This document shows positions 33,172-45,505 of a DNA stretch of 64,000 bases, piece after piece. Below the pieces are notes generated by a model. It saw only the letters and a program-made list of their open reading frames with translations, ran no database searches and was not told the origin of the DNA. The stretch comes from Lamellibrachia columna (lineage: Eukaryota > Annelida > Polychaeta > Sabellida > Siboglinidae): NCBI GenBank assembly GCA_963662155.1, contig OY759271.1:19003229-19067228 (forward strand), in the 5' to 3' direction. The number at the start of each line of letters is the position of its first letter. Position 1 is the stretch's first letter. Made by a program: the position numbers and the translations under genes.

Positions 33172-33300
33172 CAAAAGAAGGATAGTTCAGCATCAATGAC
33201 AACAGACCCAAGTAGGCCAAAACAGGTTTATGTGCAGCCTCCAGGGAAGGGCCCAAAACCTGCAGGCTCAAGCAAGACACAAAAGAAGAAGCCAGAAGTG
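33172..33300 (+). CDS. SHOC2: SHOC2, coding exon 2 (Lys/Ser-rich linker)
   Basis: 43 codons bounded by CAG|CAA and GTG|GTAAGT, phase 0 at both ends. It starts QKKDSSAS and ends KTQKKKPEV. Vertebrate SHOC2 also has a KKDSSA stretch in its N-terminal tail shortly before the first repeat, which supports homology. The segment is basic and proline-rich, so disordered. The following intron is very long (25.7 kb). Confidence 0.75.
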
Positions 33301-33344
33301 GTAAGTGAAGCATATTTGCAAATGCACCTTAAGTTACAAAACTA

Positions 33345-34452
33345 GTCTTACAAAAATGCTGTTTGACCACCAAAACCTTCCTATGCCCACTGGAAAAATT
33401 AGGGCAGTAATTAAAACAAATATTGTTTTTTTTCTACCCCAAAGTGTAAATTTCTTGGCTTGGGTGTTCTATTAAATATTTGTAATTAATTTATTTTAAC
33501 ATGCCTGTATCTTACACAAAAAAGTTTGTGGTTGAGTTGTGAATCACAGAAAATGGTCCTTGATCATTCACTTCCATAGTCCTCATTATTGTCTAGCTGG
33601 CTGGTTGGCCCATATGTTCCATCATGCGTCACTCTAATATTCCACTTTTACAAAGGCACCGTTTTACCGAGTTTAGACGGACATTTCCTTATTTGATGTT
33701 CAGGTTGTGGACATGGCCATCAACGTTGTCGTTTGACACTCCTGGCGTTGTCCAGGCAGCCGCGAACACGTCAACTGCCCGCGACATGACAAGTTAAATA
33801 TAAAAACAGTTACGTTTTAATGGCAGTATGCAATATAGGCCATGCATATTCTATCGTGCGAGTTTGATGTTACAAAGATATCTCCTGTTCACCAAAGACC
33901 ATCAGATTTCCAGAGCTGGTGGTACTTGACTTGGCTTAAAAGCATAGGCCATAGTGACCCCTTGATGTCCTCCCGGGAAGTTGCACCCTTCCATTCTGTT
34001 CTATTTATGGCATGGCGCTCTGCTGTCAATAGCGGGAGCCTGGTATCACTGGTGGTCTACTGCCCAGAAAAGAAATTTCTAGCATTGAAAAAAATTCCTG
34101 TAGCATGTGCTATATCGGGGTTCAAATTTAGCGGGCATCCATGAGCCCCTAAATTCACTGCCGGAACCCTAATAAGTCCGGATGTGGGGGTCCGACTGGC
34201 CCCTGAAATTTGGAAAAAAACTACAATATTGCTGCGTCTCAAATGCACAACATATGTGCATTACTTAGTTTTATGAATCCCACTAAGAGGCATTACCAGC
34301 GACGTCTTTGTTTTAAAAGAGTCAAATGTTTGCCATACTTTGTATGGTAAACAAACCCATTTGCTGTTGAAACTGACACAAGAGCTGAGAATTGAGTAAC
34401 CTTAAACTTTGTTGGTCAACAGTTAATTCGGTGTCCTATGTTGCTTGCACAA
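33345..34452. other. No recognisable gene
   Basis: Intronic. Around 34110-34210 there is a GGCCCCTGAAATTT-like segment recalling one at 37262-37330 (TTGGCCCCTAAATTTT), perhaps a decayed element in two places. Confidence 0.4.
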
Positions 34453-35272
34453 TTAGAAAGAAACGTATACAATGCAAAACACACTTTTATTGGCTGACTG
34501 ACGACCGATCAACCAATCAATGGCTGTGATATATATTTAGCGTGGCATGACGATTTTCTGAATGCGCTATTGATTTTATTGGGGAAAACCAAATAAGTGA
34601 TTGAACAGTTGCCTGATTATATTGCGAAATGTGATGTGCCAGGCAGCCAGGGAAGACACTATGGCGGTAACAATAACTGTATGGATGGTTGTTTAGCATT
34701 GGTTGAGCACACTACAGATGGGCAGAAAAATTATGAAGAAGAAATGTCCAGGCCAAGAGCAAGAAGGTTGCGTTACAATTATCAAAATATACATTGGCTT
34801 GTTATAAGCATTTAGAATTCATACAGCTACTCAGTCCTCTGCCAGTGTCAAACGATGTTTGTGGACTGACATTCTTCCTAAGTTCCTAACATCCATATTA
34901 TTTAATGTTTGTAACTTATGATAATGTGGCTGATTGGTGAATGAAATATATAACTGCTTGTGAAGTTCTGACAATGACTTATTGTAACCCAAAGGTATCG
35001 TTTTCTCAGTTGTATTCGTGGACATTTTGTGGTTGATAATTATTCTAGGCTTCCATAGTATTTCACTTGTAATACTATTGCAAAGATTTCAGAACTTCAC
35101 AGCTAATTTTGAGTGGGAAATTGAAAATGAACAATTTTTATTTTCATCCCTGCCCTGGTTGTTCATGTCCACATGATTGGCCACAATAGTTTTTAATTTC
35201 ATTAGTTATTCGACCAACTACGGATCAAGGATATAATTTTAAATGGCTATTACTCTTGAACATATACCATAT
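34453..35272 (+). repeat. Duplicated block, copy 1, with conserved 72-codon frame (34597-34815)
   Basis: About 820 bp that aligns along its length with 43420-44206. The open part reads VIEQLPDYIAKCDVPGSQ, RHYGGNNNCMDGCLALVEH and RPRARRLRYNYQNIHWL before TAG. No ATG is available at the start, so it would be an exon or a relic rather than a free-standing gene. I do not recognise the protein. Indels between the copies fall outside the open part. Confidence 0.8.
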
Positions 35273-36740
35273 TGTGAAAAAAATAAGATTTTCAGGAGTG
35301 GTGGTACCCAATTACCTTTTACATGGACATTCTCATCAGAACCAATCAATAAATCTGCATTTTAAAAGAAGCTACAATGATTAGACCCCTAGTTACAATG
35401 AAGTACAGACTAATGCGATTTGAAAATAACTTGGAGGTGAGCAGTCGAATGGTTATTGTTGAGACTTTTCGTTTTCCAAAGCCAGCACCGACAAAATATG
35501 ATTACAGCCGGCATCACAAAGCAGACACCTCAACACATCACTGTAAGCTTACATTGAACTTAAAGTGAAACCAAAGGCGTTTTTGGGGCCTTTGCACCTA
35601 TAAGAGTACTTGAAAACTAACCATTTGCAACAGTAATCAAGAACATCACGCAAGTGGTTGTGGTTAACTAAATATACCTCGTAGAACACCAGAAATCTTT
35701 TTTTTACGGGCAGTGCCATATTCTGGGCTTAAATTTGCGAGCTGTGGCTTGCCGATAGCGCCCAAATATCATCCTGGTGAGTGTTTTTTTTTATAGTGGG
35801 AGCCAACTGGCAAATACATTTTGTAAGTTGTATTACTTCAAAAACTGGTGGACCTCCAAAGTTGCAACTTTGCATAGGTTATGCAAATCAAATTCAAAGC
35901 AAGCAAGCAAATTCAAAGGAAACATTTAGTAGCCTACGTAAAAAGTGCAACCAGCCTCTGTGGATGGAAGCATCCTCGTTTTGGCTGTGCCTGTCGTTAC
36001 TTCATTTCATTCCACTGCATGTCACCACTGTATTCGCACACCGAAATGTGCATCTTTTTCACAAAAAGTTGTACCTCTCACATTCACACCTGCATTTCGT
36101 TAGATATACAAACATGAACTGTAATCATGAATAGGTTTAGATCTCTAAAGTATCTTGTTAACAGTCATTGCCAGAATTTCAGAATGTGTTCCACGGGCAT
36201 GGCACTTGTGTTTTCGTCTCATTCACCATATTTTCGTTGTTAGGCCAACTTGTTTTCGCCGCAGTTTGAAGTAAGATAATTACCATATCACCGCGATTAA
36301 TAATTGTTTCATGAAACATTAAGTAGTATTTAGCTTGTAACACATGCTGCATGGGTCTTACAGTGTACTTTGAAACGAGTTTGGGTGCTGAACGTAGGCG
36401 ATAATGGGGAAGTCAAATGTTTTTGTGCCATGGTTTGAATTACAAACCGGCATCACTGCACATATATTTTTTTAATTATGATATGACTGGTATTGCTTGA
36501 CTTTGTGAACTTACATTTTATATTTGCTGTGAGAATGTAATTAGACATGACTGCCGGTGCACTACCAATACCAACAGTGGGAATAGCCTTGCCCATGGCC
36601 TGTGCCTCTGAATTCTGATTTTTACCAGATTCTGTCTGCTGGTTTATGTAATTTTCTAGTGATATGAATGGAACTTCTATTAAACATAATTCACACACAT
36701 AATATGTACATACTATTTATTGTACATCTTATGTTGTCGC
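35273..36740. other. No recognisable gene
   Basis: AT-rich intronic sequence. Open frames at 35781-36134 and 36453-36698 have no recognised content. Confidence 0.5.
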
Positions 36741-36744
36741 TTTA

Positions 36745-37195
36745 CCCTTGAAGTTCGAGGTGAGGCTGGCATCGATACTGGGCATCACCGTTCCCATTTC
36801 ACTGCCGTCTACACCACCTGTCACCACTCCCCCTATCCCACACTGTTGTTCTCCACTCTCCTCCCAATCCCGCCAAATCTGTCTTCACACAGTCCTCCCA
36901 CCTCCATCCTGGTCTACCTCTTCTACTTCTGCCTTTCAATCTGAGCATATCGGCTTTCTTTGTTAACCGTTCCCCTTCCATTCAGTCAATGTGTGCAATC
37001 CACTTTAACCAACTCCTCACCAGCTTCCTGTTTAAACTCTCTTTCACGCCAACCTCCTTCCTCAACTCCTGCATTCTTCCCTTGTTTATTTTTTCCCCGC
37101 AATTGTTACACCCGGTTAATTCTGTAAACTTGGACTTTCTCATGTTAGTTTTCCCTCATCGCCATAGTCTCTTATATTGTAGGCCGCATAGATAG
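36745..37195 (-). pseudogene. LINE C-terminal fragment
   Basis: Minus strand reads LRKEVGVKESLNRKLVRSWL, KWIAHID, then MEGERLTKKADMLRLKGRSR, RGRPGWRWEDCVKTDLAGLG and GEWRTTVWDRGSGDRW. This basic GRSRRGRP...RWEDCVK...GLGGEWR pattern ends many invertebrate LINE ORFs. Frame changes separate the first and second parts. Nothing else of the element remains. Confidence 0.75.
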
Positions 37196-37504
37196 GTTGG
37201 TGTTACGCACAAACTACGCACATTAGTATCTGGTGATTGATAGATGAAACCTGCCATCCCGGCCAATTGGCCCCTAAATTTTATTGTTGGCCCCCAATTT
37301 TGAAAGTTCAGACGCCAGCTGGCACCTAATTTTTCAGGTGAATTTTAAGCCCTGGTATTTGTTCAGAATCCTACGTCAAGAGTGCTGACTAGGATATAGG
37401 CACCATAGAAGTTAATTATTATTATTCATTCCTTGTTTACTAACCTTGCGTTCCGATTTGACAGTTCTCTTGAGTGTTTGCATTGTGTCGAAGCCTTCAG
37501 CTGA

Positions 37505-37788
37505 GGTACATGCTGGAAGATTGTCTGTACTGTTTCAGGCTTTAATGTTTTCCATCGCCGACGTTTTGAAGGATCTTAACCCATTAGTTGATGAAAATAT
37601 ATTAACTTCAAAACACGACTCTTCAGAATGGGCCAAACAAAGTCTAGCATATCGCTTGGGCGTCCAACCAGCCCGCCCTCAATTGTGAATCCATTCACTA
37701 CTGTCTGTTTTTCCAGAGGAATCAGAAAAAAGACAACTCTATACCTCGCTGAATCATGTTTACATCCGAATGCTGCACAGTACATCAT
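37505..37788 (-). pseudogene. THAP zinc-finger domain relic, one frameshift
   Basis: ATG at 37788 reads MMYCAAFGCKHDSARYRVVF, with the first THAP zinc ligands C-x4-C at the N-terminus, followed by FLIP at the place of the conserved F-x-x-P. After a frameshift near 37685 another phase reads RAGWTPKRYARLCLAHSEES, CFEVN, which contains W-x-P-x-x-Y-x-R-L-C-x2-H, the second half of a THAP domain (C2CH). THAP domains bind DNA and occur in P-element-type transposases and host regulators. No transposase body is visible next to it. Confidence 0.6.
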
Positions 37789-37799
37789 TTTAAGAGTTT

Positions 37800-38830
37800 A
37801 AATTCCAAATAAAAATGTAACTGCGCATCTCAACCATGTTAAGGCCAGATATGGCAGCTGAGTAAGGTTTTTTTGTATTGATAATTGCAAACTTATTTGT
37901 CCAGTAAGAAAGAGTAGGTCAAGGGGAGTAAAAAAATATGTTGAACTTTTTTCATTCAGACCCCCTGTTGCCATGGTAACAAACAAGATGGCTGTCGATG
38001 GCTGCATAATGGGAAAATGTAGTATACTCTGTGCATGGTCCCCAACCATTACTACAGCAGATAAGATCACAATTCTTTCACTGTCATATCTAGATAATTT
38101 GATATTATGCAATAACAACCTTGCTTTTGTAATTTTAGGAAATTATGTATTTTAGTTTGAATATTGTTGACAAAACATCCAATGTTTTTTTGTTATAAAT
38201 ACCTTCATTATAAATAAATTAAGCAAGTTATTACAAATATAAGGTTGTTATTGCATGGAGAGAGTAATGCAGAATATAACAATGTAAACCTGATTCACAT
38301 GACTTTAATATTACCAGAGTTATAAGGATTACAAATTTCAAAAAATGCATGTCAGAATCAGAAGTAAATTTATTTGATACGAACTGTATAAGCATTCAAT
38401 AATAATATATCGGTATATAATTATTATAAAATATATATAATAATAAAATATTATAATTATAAAATATTACAGTATACAGAGAGGATCATATGGAGACTCC
38501 CACAAAGACTTATTAAAAATCGCTACCATAGGACACACCCGTCGTTGATTATGATTGGACAATGATTTCAGGAATTATTGTGTCATTATTAATATAAAAT
38601 AGAAGTTGAAGTGTCATGTATCTGATGAAATCAATTTGGATTAATAAAACAAACAGAAAGCTGTGTTTCCAAATGTGTAACTCAGGTCACCTGCGGACAG
38701 GCTATATACATTAAAAAAATTATTCACTAAATTTGTTAATCTCAGGAACAACCAAGAAACAACTAGACAGTAACAGAGTCCACAAGACAAACAAAGTTCC
38801 ACAACATTCAGTCAAATCCGCCAGCCTCAT
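37800..38830. other. No recognisable gene; very AT-rich around 38380-38470
   Basis: Contains AT-only runs (TATATAATTATTATAAAATATA...) but no element structure I can define. Confidence 0.5.
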
Positions 38831-38847
38831 ATGCTGGCCCTTCTTCC

Positions 38848-39114
38848 TCAGCACTTGACCTGTGCCATCGCTCTACTCCCAACTCCGTCGCCGGCCCCAG
38901 GAACGATAGCCGGTGTCCACATTGTTGCTGACTCGTCTGCAGTGGCAACGCATGACTGCACTTCTGCCATATCGGACTGTTTTACCACTGAAAATTTCCT
39001 ATTTGGGCGTGCATCCCGCAGTTGTTGCGCTCTCCCTTTCTTTTTCTGCCCAAAAACATGCTTTGTGGAAAATTTATTTGCTCTGACTCGATCATAACTT
39101 TCATTAGACATCAT
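38848..39114 (-). CDS. Candidate small gene or first exon, unknown family
   Basis: An 88-codon frame from a true ATG (ATGATG at 39114) reads MMSNESYDRVRANKFSTKHV, FGQKKKGRAQQLRDARPNRK and FSVVKQSDMAEVQSC. The N-terminus is rich in Lys/Arg, with a nuclear-localisation-like KKKGR. I have an impression of similar starts in uncharacterised invertebrate proteins but cannot name the family. Upstream on the same strand lie two copies of a GCATTGTGGGA-containing repeat (39143-39262), a motif of the ZNF143 type found in promoters. It may be an exon of a nested gene or a transposon ORF start. Confidence 0.35.
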   Translation of the reverse strand: MMSNESYDRVRANKFSTKHVFGQKKKGRAQQLRDARPNRKFSVVKQSDMAEVQSCVATADESATMWTPAIVPGAGDGVGSRAMAQVKC

Positions 39115-39142
39115 CGTTGTTTACACTCGGAAATAGCAACAT

Positions 39143-39262
39143 CGTGCATTGTGGGAGATCACGCGCCATATATGCAAATGTCCGCGCCATATATGGAATC
39201 ACCACACAGTCGCAAGCTTAGCATTGTGGGAGACCACGCGTCATACATGCAAATATCCAGGT
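39143..39262. repeat. Two copies of a 38-bp promoter-like repeat, 78-80 bp apart
   Basis: GCATTGTGGGAGATCACGCG...ATGCAAATGTCC near 39145 and GCATTGTGGGAGACCACGCG...ATGCAAATATCC near 39222. Each contains a GCATTGTGGGA motif and an ATGCAAAT octamer. Only a few differences separate the copies. Confidence 0.8.
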
Positions 39263-39462
39263 CAATGCGGATCGCAAGTACAGCGGAGCTTCCCAACGGT
39301 GGCGTAGCACATTGCCGAATACCAAATAAGGAGATAATCCTGCTTGCATATATGACGATGTCCAGCGAATATGGTCAAATGGCAGGGATGTCGTTTAGAC
39401 ATGCGGTTAGAGAACAGAAAGGGGAATCTATCCGTATTAAACAAGATGGTGTACGGTGAATT

Positions 39463-40540
39463 TATGGCAGCATTGCTAAGGCCTAAAGGTCACATATTTT
39501 CGAACTTGTTCTCTGTCTTGAGAATCAAAATGGGATTATTACTTTATACACTTTATTCACGAATAAAAGTGATTTAGAGGTATGTAATCGTTATAAAAAT
39601 TAACTTTATTGATAATTAACATACAAAGCTATTGGAATACGGAGGAAACACATTTTGAGCATATTTTTTCAAGACGTTTGCTTCGTACGGGGAAAAAAAA
39701 ATTTTGCTGGTACCGGAATATTTCATAGGCTAGCGGAATCTCTGAGCGTGCACTTGAAAACAACTCTGTATGCTTTCACACACATGCAAACGAATTGATG
39801 TAACCCCTCTAACAAGTATTGTGCTAGGGGACTGAGCATTGGTAAAATCTCATTTCCATTTTCGTGCGAGAAAAATGGCGGCGTCCATGCCTATGATGTT
39901 ACAACAGTTACCGCTTGATCAAAACACACACAAAATTATTCACAAAGTTTGCGATACAAAAATGCAGTTGACTAGCAAACCGCAATATATGCATCGCAAA
40001 ATGCGATGCGATACCGCTTATTTCGTGCCCTGTATATAGGGGAGTCACACACGGCCAGCGAAGCCTTTGATCATGATGGATTATGCGTGGAGCTATTGAT
40101 AATGACATAGACATTCCCATTTTTCATTTCGTTTTGTAGGCTTTAAATTTTATTATTTTATTTGAAAAAGCCATAGTGAAGATTTGTTTGTCTTTTTTTT
40201 ATATGACCAGAAATAAAAGCCAAATTTTTTTTTCAGTTTTACCTGTTTTGCGCATCGACCCGAATCACCTGCACTAACAGCCGCTGTCAATCCGATTATA
40301 GCGACCTCATGGCTGCTTGAAGAGGATTTCACTAGTGAGCCTTATAAATATTGATGAGCTGAATGATGTCATCATGTAGCATAGATTCCAAGCTTCGTCT
40401 TAGTATAACTTTTGTTTGGATCAAACCACTATGAAACATAAAACATTGCTATTTAAAGTTACATTGGCATTATTTTGGCCTTTTATGTCTAGTAAACCAT
40501 ATACAAAGATATCTCACCAAAATCTATGGGTCTTTAACTT
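39463..40540. other. No recognisable gene
   Basis: Intronic AT-rich sequence. An open frame at 39839-40039 has no recognised content. Confidence 0.5.
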
Positions 40541-40840
40541 CATTTGGATGCATAGTTCAAAGGTGAAATACGAATGGCTCACCCGCGAAAGATGCTAAAT
40601 ACACATGCTTGGATGGCCAAAATGTGACGACTCTTGCGGATGCTTTGCGCACATTAATCGCAGATGGAGTTGTTACTGGTATATACGGTTTCATTTGGAT
40701 GCATAGTTCAACATTGAAATACAAATGGCTCACCCACGAAAGACACTAAATGCACATGCATGGACGGCCAAAATGTGACGATGCTGGCAGATGCTTTGCG
40801 CACATTGATCGCAGATGGAGTTGTTACTGGTATATATTGA
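40541..40840 (+). repeat. Tandem duplication of an about 150-bp unit with a shared open frame
   Basis: Unit 1 at 40541-40691 and unit 2 at 40692-40840. Both encode, in the same phase, a block ending DGQNVTTLADALRTLIADGV and VTGIY (unit 2 has DGQNVTMLADALRTLIADGV). In that block five of eight differences are synonymous third-base changes. Function unknown. Confidence 0.8.
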
Positions 40841-41413
40841 CGCAGAAATATGTTGTTTTTAATGGGTATTGATAATATTATTGCCGTTTTTAGATAAATT
40901 GCGTTCAAATTGGAAGACGTTGGCCGTAGTTGGCAGTATCCGATGATCTTGCCCGGCTGCCCAGACGAAATGGCGGCCCAGACCTGGCCATGTCGATCTT
41001 GCCTTTCAGTCCATTGACGAACTCGGCCCACTGTTTGCTAACTTTCTGTATCCACATTTTCTCACCTGGTTATCCCACTTTCAGTGATGTATGGTGTCTT
41101 CGTATTTTGTAATAAGTTTAATGATGTATTAACCATTTCAGTATGACAGGCTGAATTTCCAGCCACGCGGTGTGTGACACTACAGTACGACAGTCCGAAT
41201 TTTCGGCATTGGCTACATTCACCATTTAAATCACTTTTACTCATAATTATCTACTACATAGAGCCACTTGTTATATACGGTTGTCATGGTGAATGAATTA
41301 GCTATTCATTAGCTGCAATCCTTGATTAACGCTCAATATTATTTTATGGAGATTTTTGCGGTTTTTAATGATGGATTATAAAAATATAACTGGCAATATA
41401 CCATTATCCCGCG

Positions 41414-41522
41414 GGCCCATTATCCCGCGGGGTCAACAGGTCACATATGCATTGGTATTTCCGTTAGTGTCAAAGGCACGATAAACTGATAACGCTGATA
41501 TTTGCTGGTTTAAGTACATGAT
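41414..41522 (+). repeat. 109-bp direct repeat, copy 1
   Basis: Starts GGCCCATTATCCCGCGGGGT and ends GGTTTAAGTACATGAT. Identical, as far as I can read, to 42289-42397. Preceded by a second CCATTATCCCGCGGG, so the first 15 bases are tandemly doubled here. Confidence 0.93.
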
Positions 41523-41640
41523 GTTTTGGACAGATTATTTGATAGTTTTAGTGACGAATCTTTGTCGGATGTTGATGATCGAAACAACGATGATGATGTT
41601 GAACTGTACATTGGAATACAACTGTGTTCAGCAACTGCAA
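41523..41640 (+). other. Acidic open frame resembling 46920-47080
   Basis: Reads LDRLFDSFSDESLSDVDDRN and NDDDVE. The segment at 46920-47080 reads LDGLFYSFSDRFLSDVHGHQ and DVEVNDCGELDTN. The shared L-D-x-L-F-x-S-F-S-D pattern and acidity recall the N-terminus of piggyBac-type transposases, but that is only a resemblance. Confidence 0.35.
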
Positions 41641-42288
41641 ATTGAAATCATGGTGGCCATCTCAGATTGCTGGTTACCATATAGTTAATATTAAGGTAGC
41701 TTCGGTGGCTATTATATGCTTGTCTTGTCTTGAAATACTATATAATATACCAGATGAAAAAAAATTGCAGTTTTTCATTTATTTGGTTATGTTACAAGTT
41801 TTTAAAAACATTTTTGTAAATGTGAAAAAATAGCCACTTTTTGGTTAACATAAACAAATTATGTCTGCTACACCACCGTGAATGAATTAAGAAAAAGTTA
41901 AATGGCAGCCTAAAGTGGCAGTGTATTTTTGACACAAACCCATCACCAATCATATTTTACTGCCGTATTACGTTGCATGCACGTAAGACGCGTTCATACA
42001 CAAAATTGCAATGTTGTGAGTGTTGTAGTTTTTCTCAAACAATATTTGAAACATTTCCTGGTTAAAACACAATCTCAACAAATGCTTGTTTTTGTGTTGA
42101 AATTTACAGTTTTTCACTGGCGTTTTATGTATTGTTGACAATACATAGTGGCCATTTGTAATATTGACATGTCCCTTTAATTTGCTGCCATAATAGCCCT
42201 TGAATCTGTACTTGTAACATGTTGTTGTCTATGGTATCAGGTCACGCCAGCCATCTAAAAAACACATGGCAGGGCGTGATTTTTTATT

Positions 42289-42397
42289 GGCCCATTATCC
42301 CGCGGGGTCAACAGGTCACATATGCATTGGTATTTCCGTTAGTGTCAAAGGCACGATAAACTGATAACGCTGATATTTGCTGGTTTAAGTACATGAT
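42289..42397 (+). repeat. 109-bp direct repeat, copy 2
   Basis: Identical to 41414-41522, 875 bp downstream in the same orientation. Just before it is a small inverted repeat TCACGCCAGCCAT / ATGGCAGGGCGTGA (about 42241-42280). Confidence 0.93.
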
Positions 42398-43419
42398 TTA
42401 GTTAGGTAGATATAATACTGATGCGTACTAGCATTACAGTAACCAGATGATGTGTTCTACTTTCATGGCGAACAAATATAGCTGGTTCGAAAATCATAGC
42501 GCACGCGGACATTACTATGAAAACATTATTGCTTTTCTGGGAACTCAAGGGGATTTCCAAAAGGACTGCATTTTTAAAGGATGGATTGTCGAAATATGAC
42601 ATTACTGCTGGGTGATTTTTTTTTGGTGTCGATGTTTAGTTCAGTATATTCTAACATGTTATCAATAAAAAATCAACTGACACGCTAGCAACCCCAGCCA
42701 CCTTAAGTGGATTCCTATCAGACCAACGAGAATCCGTTGCAATTTGACCGACTTTCAACTTGCATTGTAACCGTGTTCAGTTAGGATGATTTTATTTAGT
42801 ATAGAGAAAAACTTTAAAAATTATTATTTTTGTCTTAACGTGTTGTGATATATTTCTCAAACGTGTAAGTTTTATAAAACTGAATGAGTTGTCACAATTA
42901 CTCTTCGTTCTTTGATTTTTTACTTTTAATTACTGAATGCCTTTGTTATTTCAATCTTCTTGTGAGTATATTGCTGTACTTGTAAGCTGCAAATACTTCA
43001 GTGTAGTACTTTTTTACCTCAGTGTTTTCTGCAATGAAAAAAAAATAGTTTATGAACAATTTCATCTAGTAATAACTTTTTGTTATGATCACTTCTAGTG
43101 AACACTTAACTTTGAAATTAATGCAAAAAGTCATATCCTAATTTCCTGAAAACATTTGTTCCGGGAATGAATCTTCATGACTTCCATATGCAGTGACATG
43201 TCATTTTGTGCACTGGATTAAATGTATTGTAAACATTTTACCCTGATCATATTATATAGTTTACCTTATATTGTATGAAAGAACAACATTATAATTGAAA
43301 TCAGCAGTGTGATAAACCCCTGAAATGATATGCTACACCTACCAAGCCCCTCTCCACTTAATATAATGGTGGCCATCTTGATTATTTACAGCAAAGGTCA
43401 AGGTCAGCATAATTGACAA
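42398..43419. other. No recognisable gene
   Basis: AT-rich intronic sequence with no clear element. Confidence 0.5.
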
Positions 43420-44206
43420 TAAGAAAGAAACATGTATACAATGCAAAACGCATTTTTATTGGCTGACTGACGACCGAGCTACCAATCCGTGGCCCCGATA
43501 TATATGCTTAGCAGCTAGCTAGGCGCATGGTGATTTTCTGAATGCGCTATTGATTGTGTTGTTTTATTGGGGAAACCGGAAAAGGTGATTAAACATTTGC
43601 CTGTTTATATCACGAAATGTGATGTGCCAGGCAGCCAGGAAAGACACTACGGGGATAGCAACAACTGTACAGATGGTTGTTTAGCATTGGTTGAGCACGC
43701 TATAAATGGAAAGAAAGTTTATTGGGAAGACACGCCCAAGCCAAGGGCAAGAAGGTTGCATTATGATGATAAAATTATACATTGGCTTGGAATTGGCATT
43801 TAGAATTCATATAGCTACTCAGTCCTCTGCCAGCTGCACCTTTATTAATTAATTTTTGTAAGTTATGATAATGTAACTGATTGGTGAACGAAATATATAA
43901 CTGCTTCTGAAGTTCTGTGAAATTCTGACAGTGACTTATTGTCACTCAAGATCAAAGGTATCGTTTTCTGAGTTGTGTTCTGTGATAATTATTCTAGGCT
44001 TTCGTAGTTATTATTTCACTTGTAATACTGTCGCAAAGATTTCAAAACTTCACCACGTATTTTCAGTGAGAAATTTAAAATAAATAATTTAATTTTCATC
44101 CCTGCCTGGCTGTTCATGTCCACAAGATTGGCCAAAATAGTTTTTTATTTTATTACTTTTTCGATCAAGGATATAATTCGAAATGGCTAATACTCTTGAG
44201 CATATA
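43420..44206 (+). repeat. Duplicated block, copy 2, with conserved 72-codon frame (43585-43803)
   Basis: Partner of 34453-35272. The frame reads VIKHLPVYITKCDVPGSQER, HYGDSNNCTDGCLALVEHAI and PKPRARRLHYDDKIIHWLGI before TAG. Cys, Asp-Gly-Cys and the RARRL block are retained in both copies. The similarity ends exactly at CATATA, where a pogo-like element begins. Confidence 0.8.
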
Positions 44207-45505
44207 CAGTAGTACCTGTCTTCAATGGACCCTCCGATGAGCAGACACCTGCTATGTTGGGACACTTTCTCAATGTACGGGCTGTTTTACCATGTTAATG
44301 TCCGTCTGATGAGGGGACACCTGGTTAACGCGGACAGGATATTTTGGTTTTCTGTCCCTGCTAAGGTGGACAGTAATCATTATTTTCGTGATTTTTTTCT
44401 CGAAATATTTTGTAGTGTATAGTTGGAAAAACAACGTTCTATCGTAGATTCAGATATAAGGCTGTTGGTCGTGGACCCCGATTTTCTGCCGCCGGGGGAA
44501 ATGCCAAATAGGCCTGCTTAAACCTACTTAGAATTGCTTTGACAATTCTCAAGAAACAGGTGAACAATGTCAATGAACGAGTGTCAAGTTGTTGTTTGTT
44601 TGACGTTGCCACCGACATCAATCGCTGATGTTTGCTTCACTTAGGTGGTTTGAAATTGCAATTGAGATTCACAAATAGGCCTGGCATAAGAATCAGATAA
44701 ACAGTCTTAAATGCAATTTAGTATGCAGTACTAATATGACACTGGGGTGAAATGGTATGCTTCCAATCTAAACGACACGAAACCAACATGCCAAATCCAA
44801 GGCGCTACCGGTGCTCGAAAATACGAATTTGTCATCCGCTGATGAATCGATGCTAAGTGGTGCATCATAAATTTATGCTTCGGTTGAGATCAATTGAAAA
44901 TCGAGGTGAAACGATTATTAATTCTGCCTATTTTCATTTTCTATGCTTAATCAGCTTACATACTGCTTATACGTTTTCGGCTGCTCAAATCCAGGTTATT
45001 ATTTTCGATTCATAGGCCTATTAGTTCAGTACATTGTCATTCCATAACGGTATACAAACAAGTATTTTATTTAGTTAACGATTAAACAGAGTGTGACATT
45101 TAAAAATAATACACGTTAATGCTAGTTGACTCGTTTATTAAGCTCTATAAACTACGTGTTGCCGTATAAGACAGTGCTGCACAAGCACACAGTGGCTTCG
45201 ACAGCGTTCTTGGACTTGGTGCAGCGGGTGGCGGTCGCTGTTGTTTAGTAGCTCCCTGGTGGCAGACATGGGAACACTTAACGCGCCTTATTTGTAGTTT
45301 ATGTACCTCAGTTACATCCTTACTCTACAGCCTGTTTATGTATTATTAAGTTAATTGATAACATCCGTCATCCGCACATATGTCTACCGTATATGTGTAG
45401 TACTGAACCCTCCACTCCAACATGCCTGTCCCTCCAATGAGGGGACACCTGCCATGTAGGGACACTTGCTTGGATACAGAAGTGTCCGTTCAAGGCAGGT
45501 ACTAC

